Part shown: positions 1 to 5,944 of the stretch, piece after piece
Position numbering within the stretch: position 1 is the stretch's first letter
Layout: each line of letters opens with the position of its first letter
DNA from: Akkermansiaceae bacterium
Lineage (GTDB): Bacteria; Verrucomicrobiota; Verrucomicrobiia; Verrucomicrobiales; Akkermansiaceae
Length of the DNA stretch: 6,555 bases
Direction: 5' to 3'
Assembly (NCBI GenBank): GCA_029288115.1
Contig: JARFPV010000063.1
Span: 1 to 6,555, forward strand
The notes under the pieces: generated by a model
What the model was told of the DNA's origin: nothing
Seen by the model: the letters and a program-made list of their open reading frames with translations, nothing else
The model's database searches: none
Program-made: the position numbers and the translations under genes

Positions 1-1632
1 GGCTTCCATGGCGATTTGGATTCGCTCCACAAGTTCATCAAATTAGATCCCAAAGGAGAAGAAACACCCACGATCCTTGCGGCGATCTATTTCTTGCAGC
101 GCGAGATCACGAGTCCGGAGGTTCAGCATTGGGCTCTGCAATTCCTCAAACACAAAGATCCGGTCGTACGCGAGCACGCAGGATATTTTTTCTACACCAT
201 GTTGCGCGTAAGCAAAAAAGACCCCGAGATAAGCAAGGCCTTAGTCGCTTACCTGACCGACTGCGCCCCCGATGAGCCGTCGGTTGCCCACATCCTCGCC
301 TACCTAGGCGGGGACGAGAACAAGGCCTACATCCCCATGCTGATTGATTGGTTTAAGAAAGGAAAATCATCACGCATTCGCAGCAAGGCACTCGAAGCAA
401 TGACGCCGTTCCTGATCGCCGGAAATCCTAATGTTGGAGACATCTACGCGCAGGCAGTGCAAGACAAGCACTATCAGGTCGCATCCAAAGCCGCCGCCAT
501 TTTGGCGACCTGTAAGAATTTGGATGAAGGCATCATCAAACAGTTATCATCACACGCGCTCGACCATGAAAAACGTCCAGGCGTGTTAGCCGATCTTCTG
601 CAGATCTTGTGGAATCATCAAAAGCACCAAACTGTTCTGACTACCATCCAGAAAATCCCCACCGAAGATGAAATCCGCTTGGTCATGGCGATCAATGCCG
701 TTGAAGCGATCCCATTCGAGAAAGTTCAACCGCAAGTCGAGAGGCTTATCAAATCCGACAACATATTCGTCGCATCCACTGCTTTTTCTCTGCTAGCCCA
801 GCGCTGCCAATCAGCTGATGCAGTCAAAGCTCTTAAATTGTTAGAAGAAGGGTTGAAAACGACCGCTTACAAGCAGCTGCGCAGCGAAATCCTCATGTCG
901 CTCGCCGACAAGCTCAGCAAGCACATGAAACCCACCGATCTGGTTGAGCGGTTTAAATCCCACTATCAGTACTACCTGGACAAAGGCGACACCATCACCG
1001 CCGCGTCGTGCCTGGTCGTCCTCGGCCACAGCCGCACAGCTTCAGCTGTGCCATTCCTCAAGGAAGCCAGCCAAAGCAAGGACCAACGCATCCGACTGGC
1101 GGCCGAAGGCGCATTAAGCATCCATGACCATTTTAAACTCGGCCCAGTTTACTACTACGAAATGATGTTTGCTCCCACACTCGCATTCGATTGGGAACTA
1201 CTCAAACGCTTCGGCCGATTTCCCAAACTGATCTTCGAAACCGATGCGGGCAAGATGGTCATCGAAATGGATGCCGAACAAGCACCCATGGCCGTGCAAA
1301 AACTCATCCAGCACGTCTTGTCAAAGACATACAACAACCTGCACATCTACCGCGTGGAACCCAACCACGTCATCCAGGCTGGCAGCCCCGGCAACTACGG
1401 CCACCGCGTACTCGCCGAGTACAATCACATCCTCAAGGAAGAACACACGATGGGGCTGGGCGACTTCGGCAAAGACACCGGCAGCCAACACATCGCCCTC
1501 ACCCACCTCATGCGCCCCCACAACGAAGGCAAATACACCCAGATCGGCCGCATGATCAGCGGCCAACAACTGATGAATGATGTTGATAAATACGACCTCA
1601 TCACAACGTCACGTATTGAAACGGACAAGTAG
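1..1632 (+). CDS. HEAT-repeat protein with C-terminal cyclophilin-type PPIase domain (5' partial)
   Basis: The reading frame is open from the first base, so the true start lies upstream; a TTG at 16 is possible but unlikely to be the real start. The visible 543 residues fall into two parts. Residues about 10-375 are helical pairs typical of HEAT/ARM solenoids, a protein-binding scaffold; the clearest repeat is about residues 335-375. Residues about 410-540 match the cyclophilin peptidyl-prolyl isomerase fold. The catalytic arginine is kept (R451 in a YRV motif, equivalent to human CypA R55), as is the glutamine eight residues on (Q459 in IQAG, CypA Q63) and a GSQ motif at 494-496. Other pocket positions have changed: H497/I498 replace the two phenylalanines, H507 replaces the tryptophan and Y512 the histidine. 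Isomerase activity is therefore uncertain. Any signal peptide would be outside the window. The stop TAG lies inside a REP-like relic. The domain calls are firm; cellular role and partner are unknown. Confidence 0.88.
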   Translation, partial: GFHGDLDSLHKFIKLDPKGEETPTILAAIYFLQREITSPEVQHWALQFLKHKDPVVREHAGYFFYTMLRVSKKDPEISKALVAYLTDCAPDEPSVAHILAYLGGDENKAYIPMLIDWFKKGKSSRIRSKALEAMTPFLIAGNPNVGDIYAQAVQDKHYQVASKAAAILATCKNLDEGIIKQLSSHALDHEKRPGVLADLLQILWNHQKHQTVLTTIQKIPTEDEIRLVMAINAVEAIPFEKVQPQVERLIKSDNIFVASTAFSLLAQRCQSADAVKALKLLEEGLKTTAYKQLRSEILMSLADKLSKHMKPTDLVERFKSHYQYYLDKGDTITAASCLVVLGHSRTASAVPFLKEASQSKDQRIRLAAEGALSIHDHFKLGPVYYYEMMFAPTLAFDWELLKRFGRFPKLIFETDAGKMVIEMDAEQAPMAVQKLIQHVLSKTYNNLHIYRVEPNHVIQAGSPGNYGHRVLAEYNHILKEEHTMGLGDFGKDTGSQHIALTHLMRPHNEGKYTQIGRMISGQQLMNDVDKYDLITTSRIETDK

Positions 1633-1668
1633 GGTCGTTCTGATAAAATATCTTCCTGTTAGGAAAAC
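1629..1668 (+). repeat. Decayed solitary REP-like element overlapping the stop codon
   Basis: GTAG at 1629-1632 is followed by GGTCGTTCT (1633-1641) and GAT (1642-1644), which matches the left arm of the REPIN at 4259 with one substitution. The partner half, expected to be AAAACGACC, reads AAAATATCT, so the palindrome is broken. Similarity seems to continue for about 20 bases (both copies share GTTAG, and TCG at the same spacing). No inverted second arm is found within the next 100 bp. The stop codon TAG of the HEAT-cyclophilin gene is part of GTAG. Read as a degraded half-REPIN. Confidence 0.6.
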
Positions 1669-1687
1669 TCGAAATACCCGTTTTTTT

Positions 1688-2230
1688 TCACGGACTTTGT
1701 TTCGCTGCTTTGCTGTCCAAATTAACCGAGCCGAAATTTCGGCCGAATCTCTTGCACCAAATCGAAACAACCTGATATTGTCCAAGGTCCAATTCTTTAT
1801 CTAACACATAGTTCTGACCTCCAATATTTCCCTTGAGTAGGCCGAGGCTGATGAAGTTTCCCTCTGCGACGGTTTCTTTGACCGTCTTATTCTCGGTTGA
1901 TTTTGTCTTAACTGCATAAACATAGAGGTCAGGACCATTCGTCACCTTGAAGTCCGTGAATGTCAGGTTGAGCTGGCCCTTGATCCGGCTCAGATAGGCA
2001 TTGCCAGAAATCGTATAAGTGCTGTCACCCTGTTGGAAGACGCCATTACCAAGAATCTGTTGCCCGGTTCCATCTGCACCAGAAATAACATCCGCTACCG
2101 ATGACGGAATCCCCTCTTTCACCTCCTGATCAGTAAAAAGTGCCTGGATGCCAAAGAAGCCAAAGGCAAGCCAGCCAAGGCCACCAACCAAGAGAATTGC
2201 CAGAATGATTTTTGTGTTTTTCTTCATCAT
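1688..2230 (-). CDS. Membrane-anchored DM13-domain protein
   Basis: This 180-residue protein has a short basic N-terminus (MMKK) and one hydrophobic segment at about residues 8-28, which should act as a signal anchor and place the rest outside the cytoplasm. Residues about 62-175 match the DM13 domain: G63-x-F65 at the start, then DF (93-94), an NGPDLYVY block at 98-105, a G-N-x-G-x-Q-N-Y stretch at about 134-141, and the near-invariant cysteine in IWCKRF (C159) followed by FG at 166-167. DM13 has been proposed to act in redox or electron transfer through that cysteine; this is a family hypothesis, not shown here. The gene stands alone: it converges with the HEAT-cyclophilin gene (55 bp between stops) and diverges from the DUF2238 gene. 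Two tandem ATG codons (2230 and 2227) are possible starts and neither has a clear ribosome binding site. Confidence 0.87.
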   Translation of the reverse strand: MMKKNTKIILAILLVGGLGWLAFGFFGIQALFTDQEVKEGIPSSVADVISGADGTGQQILGNGVFQQGDSTYTISGNAYLSRIKGQLNLTFTDFKVTNGPDLYVYAVKTKSTENKTVKETVAEGNFISLGLLKGNIGGQNYVLDKELDLGQYQVVSIWCKRFGRNFGSVNLDSKAAKQSP

Positions 2231-2257
2231 GTTGCTTAACTGTAACCTAAGAGCAAC
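2231..2257 (-). promoter_or_regulatory. Hairpin in the DM13 leader, abutting the start codon
   Basis: GTTGCT (2231-2236) and AGCAAC (2252-2257) form a 6-bp stem with a 15-nt loop that ends exactly at the ATG. If transcription starts near 2260, as the promoter candidate implies, nearly the whole leader would fold into it. This could limit ribosome access, but the stem is short and the role is inferred. Confidence 0.3.
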
Positions 2258-2266
2258 TGTGTGGTC

Positions 2267-2296
2267 ATTTTATTCCGCAAAAACAAACGTCGACAA
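2267..2296 (-). promoter_or_regulatory. Candidate sigma-70-type promoter of the DM13 gene
   Basis: On the minus strand a -35-like TTGTCG (2296-2291, 4 of 6 consensus bases) is followed after 18 bases by TAAAAT (2272-2267, 5 of 6). Transcription would begin around 2260 and give a leader of about 30 nt before the ATG at 2230. The position and -10 match are good; the -35 is average. No other candidate is as good upstream of this gene. Confidence 0.42.
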
Positions 2297-2318
2297 TGAG
2301 GTGGGTGTGTTTTTCAAG

Positions 2319-2354
2319 ATGCCCTGCGCTGTTGGGCATGATGCTGATCATGCC
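2319..2354. other. Two overlapping, mutually exclusive hairpins
   Basis: GGCATGAT (2335-2342) and ATCATGCC (2347-2354) form a perfect 8-bp stem around a GCTG loop. The same GGGCAT (2334-2339) can pair instead with ATGCCC (2319-2324) across a 9-nt loop. The structures cannot coexist. They lie about 155 bp upstream of the DUF2238 start in otherwise unassigned DNA; there is no U-run after either. The function is unknown. Confidence 0.35.
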
Positions 2355-2385
2355 TTCATGTAAAAATTTCGTTTACGCCAGTGGT

Positions 2386-2429
2386 GATGGTGGTCGCCGA
2401 GATGCTTTCTTGTCGGCGCGAGGACCATC
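2386..2429. other. Imperfect long hairpin in the intergenic region
   Basis: GATGGT (2386-2391) pairs with ACCATC (2424-2429); after a 2x2 mismatch, TCG (2394-2396) pairs with CGA (2419-2421), then CCGA (2397-2400) pairs with TCGG (2413-2416) past a 2-nt bulge. The loop is 12 nt. It resembles the remnant of a palindromic repeat but not the GTAG family found elsewhere in the window. The rest of 2231-2508 shows no further convincing feature. Confidence 0.35.
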
Positions 2430-2508
2430 TGATAGGTTACCTGCTAATATCGTGCGGTTTACCATGAGCGGACTATTTTCACGCGCGCCGCCCCTAACAA
2501 AAACAATC

Positions 2509-3081
2509 ATGAAAAACATCCCCGTCATCCTCTTCGGACTTTATCTCCCCGTTCTTGTGTTCTCCATGATTAAACCGTTCAGCTGGGGCAACTGGATCGC
2601 CGAAATCATTCCGGTTCTCGTATTTGTCGTTTTACTCGCACTAACTTACCGTAAATACCGCCTGTCCAACTTCGCCTACCTCATGGCATCGATTTGGATT
2701 TTTCTGCACACCATTGGTGCGAAATATAGCTTCGCCCTGGTTCCCATCGACTTATTCGACGACTCCCGCAACCACTTCGACCGCTTTGCACACTTCGCGA
2801 TCGGATTCTGGGCAGTGGCCATTGCCGAGTGGGCCATGATGGGAAAATGGGTCAAAAACAAAACCATAGCGGCCCTCTTCGGAGTTCTAACCATCATGGC
2901 CGTAGCCGCGGGTTACGAAATCATCGAATGGGCATACGCCGAACTCGCTGCGGCAGGAGCATCCGATTTCCTCGGCAGCCAGGGAGATGTCTGGGACGCC
3001 CAAAAAGACATGCTCGCAGATACTTGCGGCGCAATTAGCTCGGTGCTGCTTTGGTTATGGATTTCGCGAAACAATCAATGA
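2509..3081 (+). CDS. YjdF/DUF2238-family integral membrane protein
   Basis: Starting at ATG 2509 this encodes 190 residues with about six hydrophobic segments (roughly 3-21, 30-47, 52-70, 92-111, 118-137 and 172-187). The family signature is strong: RNHFDRFAHF at 87-96, YEIIEW at 136-141, and the polar block GSQGDVWDAQKDM at 156-168. Histidines, aspartates and glutamates in these blocks are near membrane segments and could bind a metal or take part in catalysis, but the family has no established function. The length is close to that of E. coli YjdF (about 200 residues). The frame is open upstream to ATG 2296, but the extra 71 residues are low-complexity, unrelated to the family and overlap hairpin-forming DNA, so ATG 2509, directly before the first membrane segment, was chosen. 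No clear ribosome binding site precedes it. It converges on the FKBP gene, 16 bp between stops. Confidence 0.85.
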   Translation: MKNIPVILFGLYLPVLVFSMIKPFSWGNWIAEIIPVLVFVVLLALTYRKYRLSNFAYLMASIWIFLHTIGAKYSFALVPIDLFDDSRNHFDRFAHFAIGFWAVAIAEWAMMGKWVKNKTIAALFGVLTIMAVAAGYEIIEWAYAELAAAGASDFLGSQGDVWDAQKDMLADTCGAISSVLLWLWISRNNQ

Positions 3082-3096
3082 TCTCATTGATCTTTT
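3074..3096. terminator. Candidate terminator shared by convergent DUF2238 and FKBP genes
   Basis: ATCAATGA (3074-3081) and TCATTGAT (3084-3091) are perfect inverted repeats (a 7-bp stem with a 4-nt loop in practice), followed on the + strand by CTTTT (3092-3096). The left arm contains the TGA stop of the DUF2238 gene. On the minus strand the hairpin begins 7 bases after the FKBP stop and is followed by TGTTT. The stem is A+T-rich, so termination may be weak. Confidence 0.5.
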
Positions 3097-3097
3097 G

Positions 3098-4180
3098 CTA
3101 GCGGACGATTTCGAGGAACTCGATATCAAAAACGAGCATGCCACCCGGGCGACCGCTACCCGGAACAACTGGGCCGTAGGCAAGGTCTTCCGGGATCCAG
3201 AACCGACGTTTCTCACCGGCGACCATCAGCTGCACGCCTTCGGTCCATCCTCTGATCACGCCATTCAATGGGAACTCAGTAGGCTCACCACGTGTCACCG
3301 AGCTATCAAACATTTCTCCATCCGTGGTCCATCCCGTGTAGTGAACTCTCACTGTGTCGCTTGCCTTGGGCTTTTCATCACCATTTCCTTCGGCGAGCAG
3401 TTTGAAAGCGAGTCCGCTCTCGGTCTTCTCTGCATCCTCGGGGACCGCAGCGACATCTTCAGGAACCGCTGGCGCGGGTGGTGCTTGTTTGAAGGAAACA
3501 AGCTCAAGGTCAGCAACGATAAATCCACCGGGTGCCTGAGGTTCGGGCAGCCATGCCTTGCGCTGCTCTCCGGATTTCATCTCGCCAAGAAGCTCGCCAA
3601 GCTCAGGCGGCAGCTTGTCGAGCGGAGCACTTGGTGGCGCTTGACCTTTGCGGGTATCCTGCACGGTATTCCCATCCATCGTTGAGGCAGTGAAATGAAA
3701 GGTAACCACATCACCCTCTGCCGGGTTTTCGCCTTCTCCCTCTTGAAGGGTTTTGTAGGCAACTCCCCCAGCGGTTTTATCCGTATCCTCAGGTGGCTTG
3801 GGTGCCTCCTTGATTCCGAGAAGCTCAACATCAAAACAAAGCATACCACCGGGTCGACCACTGCCAGGAACTTCCGGACCGTAAGCAAGGTCTTCAGGAA
3901 TCCAGAATCGGCGCTTTTCGCCAACCACCATCAACTGCAGACCTTCAGTCCAGCCAGCAATCACCTGACCAAGCGGAAAGCTCGTCGGCTCACCACGTTC
4001 CACCGAACTATCGAACATCTTTCCGTCCGTCGTCCAGCCAGAGTAATGCACGGTCACCGTGTCAGCAGCCGTTGGTTTTGCGTCGCCGGATCCGGCTTCG
4101 AGGACTTTCGATGCAAGACCGCTCTCGGTCTTCACGGAATCGTCAGGGGCGGCGGCTACATCAGCAGGTGTTTCTGGCAT
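3098..4180 (-). CDS. Triple-domain FKBP-type peptidyl-prolyl cis-trans isomerase
   Basis: This 360-residue protein consists of three FKBP domains joined by Pro/Ala/Glu-rich linkers. Domain 1 (about 16-123) and domain 3 (about 250-358) keep the usual ligand-pocket residues: Y46/Y281, FD at 56-57/291-292, F68/F303, VI at 73-74/308-309, W77/W312, Y100/Y335 and F116/F351. These two should be active prolyl isomerases. The middle domain (about 135-230) has lost most of the pocket: the tyrosine is F163, FD is replaced by VQD, the tryptophan is gone and the LAYG loop is missing, so it is probably a structural or client-binding domain. ATG 4180 is the first available start; an in-frame TAG lies two codons upstream. 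No signal peptide or lipobox is visible, although the N-terminus begins directly with a linker like that before domain 3. This suggests a cytoplasmic protein, or one that has lost its leader. The gene is a single unit, divergent from the sulfatase. Confidence 0.93.
   Translation of the reverse strand: MPETPADVAAAPDDSVKTESGLASKVLEAGSGDAKPTAADTVTVHYSGWTTDGKMFDSSVERGEPTSFPLGQVIAGWTEGLQLMVVGEKRRFWIPEDLAYGPEVPGSGRPGGMLCFDVELLGIKEAPKPPEDTDKTAGGVAYKTLQEGEGENPAEGDVVTFHFTASTMDGNTVQDTRKGQAPPSAPLDKLPPELGELLGEMKSGEQRKAWLPEPQAPGGFIVADLELVSFKQAPPAPAVPEDVAAVPEDAEKTESGLAFKLLAEGNGDEKPKASDTVRVHYTGWTTDGEMFDSSVTRGEPTEFPLNGVIRGWTEGVQLMVAGEKRRFWIPEDLAYGPVVPGSGRPGGMLVFDIEFLEIVR
3107..3463 (-). repeat. Internal duplication copy B (FKBP domain 3 with linker)
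   Basis: Residues 240-358 of the FKBP align without gaps to residues 5-123 at an offset of 235 residues (705 bp). I count about 91 identical residues out of 119. The copy includes the Asp-Val-Ala-Ala linker, so the duplicated unit was linker plus domain. Confidence 0.8.
3812..4168 (-). repeat. Internal duplication copy A (FKBP domain 1 with linker)
   Basis: This is the partner of the 3107-3463 copy, in the same orientation. The divergent middle domain lies between the two copies. Similarity is also visible at the DNA level, for instance GCAAGGTCTTC in both. Confidence 0.8.
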
Positions 4181-4214
4181 AATCTATTTGGGTTGGAACT
4201 TTCGTTGCGGGGTG

Positions 4215-4242
4215 AGCATCCACGCCACAAGCCATCTGTCAA
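4215..4242 (-). promoter_or_regulatory. Candidate promoter of the FKBP gene
   Basis: A perfect TTGACA lies on the minus strand at 4242-4237. Sixteen bases later comes GATGCT (4220-4215), only 3 of 6 matches to a -10 box. Transcription would start near 4208 and leave a leader of about 28 nt. The -35 is convincing and the -10 poor. It sits 16 bp from the edge of the REPIN. Confidence 0.27.
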
Positions 4243-4258
4243 TCACCCGCATACCGCG

Positions 4259-4368
4259 GTAGGGTCGTTTTGATAAAACGACCGCCCGTTAGCTACGTTC
4301 GGGATTCATCTGCGAAGTGACGTCGATCACCCATTCAACCAGCGGTCATTTCATCGAAATGACCCTAC
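4259..4368. repeat. REPIN-like element: two inverted GTAG-headed palindromes
   Basis: The left REP is GTAG (4259-4262) followed by a perfect 9-bp stem, GGTCGTTTT (4263-4271) with AAAACGACC (4275-4283), around the loop GAT. The right REP is the inverted equivalent: stem GGTCATTTC (4344-4352) with GAAATGACC (4356-4364), loop ATC, then CTAC (4365-4368), the complement of GTAG. The whole is 110 bp. A GTRG tetranucleotide beside a short palindrome is the known signature of REP sequences mobilised by RAYT (Y1-type) transposases, and a head-to-head pair about 100 bp long is a REPIN. The central 60 bp has only weak pairing (CCCG at 4285-4288 with CGGG at 4300-4303). The element lies between the divergent FKBP and sulfatase genes. 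The structure is seen directly; mobility and the RAYT link are inferred. Confidence 0.8.
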
Positions 4369-4427
4369 CATCGACGTTCGAGAAATACCGCGCCCAAGCA
4401 TGTCCCTGTCTTGCCCCCTTTCCCTTC

Positions 4428-4455
4428 TTGAAATAGTTTCCTCTTACACTAGTCT
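4428..4455 (+). promoter_or_regulatory. Weak candidate promoter of the sulfatase gene
   Basis: TTGAAA (4428-4433, 5 of 6) is followed after 16 bases by TAGTCT (4450-4455, 3 of 6). Transcription would start around 4462, only a few bases before the ATG at 4467, giving an almost leaderless message. That would fit the lack of a ribosome binding site, but the -10 is poor. Confidence 0.22.
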
Positions 4456-4466
4456 GACGCGCTCCT

Positions 4467-5933
4467 ATGTTTATGAACATGAAATCCATCTACTTCTCTG
4501 TCCTCACGTTGATCATCTGCAGCCCCGGATTCGCAGCTGAGCGACCGAATATATTGCTCTTCACCGCAGACGACCTGCATGCGGAATCGCTCGGAAGCTA
4601 CGGCAGCAAGGCGGAGATGACACCTCACCTGGATCGCCTCGCTGCTTCGGGAATGGTTTTTAACAAAGCCCACGTCAATGCGGCCATCTGCAGCCCATGC
4701 CGCAAGATTATTGCCACCGGACTCTACGGCCATAATTCAGGGGCATACGGGTTCAACATCGCCCGCCCAGGCACCCCGACGATCATCAACACCTTCCAGA
4801 AGGGTGGCTATCTGGCCGGACTGATTGGTAAAGTCCCGCACTCAACCCCTACGAAAGACACCGAGTGGGATTTTGTTACGAAGGACACAGCCAACGGCCG
4901 CAGCCCCAAACTCCATTACAAACATACTGCCGACTTCCTCGCCCGCTGCAAAAAGGAAAAGAAACCGTTCTATCTGATGGTGAATTCGCACGACCCACAC
5001 CGACCCTACTGCGAAAAAGGCAAACTCGGGCACCGGGATGCTGAAGAGCCCAGCAGGTGGTACAGCCCAGAGGAAGTCGAGATACCCGGGTTCCTCCCCG
5101 ATATCCCACAGGTCCGCACGGAACTTGCCGCATACCAGAATTCCGTCCGCCGACTGGATGACACCTTCGGCAAGGTAATGCAGGCTCTCGATGACTCAGG
5201 TTTTGCCGATAACACACTGGTCATTTTCATCAGCGACAACGGCATCGCCATGCCCTTCGCCAAAGCGAACGTCTGGTACCATGCCAGCCGCACCCCATTT
5301 CTGGTACGCTTGCCCGGAGTCACCAAAGCCGGCATCCGCGACGACTCCCATTTTGTCTCTGTCGTGGACCTGTTTCCCACCTTCCTTGATCTGTGCGGGG
5401 TGAAGGGTCCTGACAAGCTCGACGGCCATTCCTTCCTGCCACTGTTGAAAGGTGAAAAGCAAGCCGGTCGCGATTCGGTCTATACCCAGATCGACTCGCT
5501 CTCTAGCAAGAACCCCTACCCGATGCGTTGTGTGCAGACTGCGAAGTTTGCCTACATCCATAATGCCTTCAGCAATGGACAAACATGGTACCGTAACGCG
5601 AACGAGGGCAAAGTCATGGCGGCCATGACCACGCTGGGCGAAAATGATCCCAACATAAAAGCCAGGGTCGATCTGTTCCGGCATCGTGTCCCCGAGGAGT
5701 TTTTCGATCTCTCCAAAGACCCTGATTGCCTGAACAACCTGATCGACAGCAAGGCACACGCCGACGAGATCAAGAAAATGCGGACACGGCTCGCGGAGTA
5801 CATGAAATCATCCGGCGACCCATTACTCAAGGCCCTCGAGAACCGGGATGACCGCAAGCTGATCGACAAACTCGTCGTCGACACCTACGGCCGCGCCCTG
5901 AGCAAGGGAAAGAAAAAACCGAAAAAGAAGTAA
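4467..5933 (+). CDS. Secreted S1-type sulfatase, sulfamidase-like
   Basis: The 488-residue product starts with a signal peptide (hydrophobic core about 8-20, likely cleavage after FAA at 22-24), so it should act in the periplasm or outside. It belongs to the formylglycine-dependent alkaline-phosphatase-fold sulfatases that hydrolyse sulfate esters or sulfamates. Metal-site aspartates D35 and D36 follow the first strand (LLFTADD). The activation motif is C75-S-P-C-R, where C75 should be converted to formylglycine; the fourth position is Cys instead of the usual Ser or Ala. H175 in HDPHRPY, D257-N258 in SDNG, and K266 in FAKANVW complete the expected active site. The last two blocks and the overall length resemble the heparan N-sulfatase-like subgroup (S1_8), which is an inference from memory. 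The C-terminus ends in a lysine-rich tail (480-488). ATGs at 4467, 4473 and 4479 are all possible starts; 4479 (MKSIYFS) gives the most typical signal peptide. No ribosome binding site is visible. Confidence 0.93.
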   Translation: MFMNMKSIYFSVLTLIICSPGFAAERPNILLFTADDLHAESLGSYGSKAEMTPHLDRLAASGMVFNKAHVNAAICSPCRKIIATGLYGHNSGAYGFNIARPGTPTIINTFQKGGYLAGLIGKVPHSTPTKDTEWDFVTKDTANGRSPKLHYKHTADFLARCKKEKKPFYLMVNSHDPHRPYCEKGKLGHRDAEEPSRWYSPEEVEIPGFLPDIPQVRTELAAYQNSVRRLDDTFGKVMQALDDSGFADNTLVIFISDNGIAMPFAKANVWYHASRTPFLVRLPGVTKAGIRDDSHFVSVVDLFPTFLDLCGVKGPDKLDGHSFLPLLKGEKQAGRDSVYTQIDSLSSKNPYPMRCVQTAKFAYIHNAFSNGQTWYRNANEGKVMAAMTTLGENDPNIKARVDLFRHRVPEEFFDLSKDPDCLNNLIDSKAHADEIKKMRTRLAEYMKSSGDPLLKALENRDDRKLIDKLVVDTYGRALSKGKKKPKKK

Positions 5934-5944
5934 AGGCCGGAGCT

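Noticed and set aside
1653..1688. T8 run (1681-1688) as terminator of the HEAT-cyclophilin gene
   Set aside because: The only nearby stem, TTCCT/AGGAA at 1653-1665, is 5 bp long and ends 15 bases before the T run, so this is not a normal intrinsic terminator.
1730..1743. Perfect 14-bp palindrome GCCGAAATTTCGGC
   Set aside because: It lies inside the DM13 coding region and encodes the conserved FGRNFG motif, which explains it well enough.
2261..2275. GGTCATTT near 2263-2270 as another REP relic
   Set aside because: Only eight bases match, there is no GTAG head and no complementary half-stem, and the stretch overlaps the DM13 promoter candidate.
2296..2508. Longer DUF2238 protein starting at ATG 2296, with a lipobox-like LIMPSC
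   Set aside because: The extra 71 residues do not resemble the family, the DNA is full of hairpins, and the family normally begins just before the first membrane segment, as it does at 2509.
2987..3685. Long open frame on the + strand opposite the FKBP gene
   Set aside because: It is antisense to a clear FKBP reading frame, its product resembles no known family, and it overlaps the end of the DUF2238 gene.
4250..4252. FKBP start at ATG 4252 as the true N-terminus
   Set aside because: A TAG at 4186-4184 interrupts the frame, and the encoded 22 residues do not look like a signal peptide.
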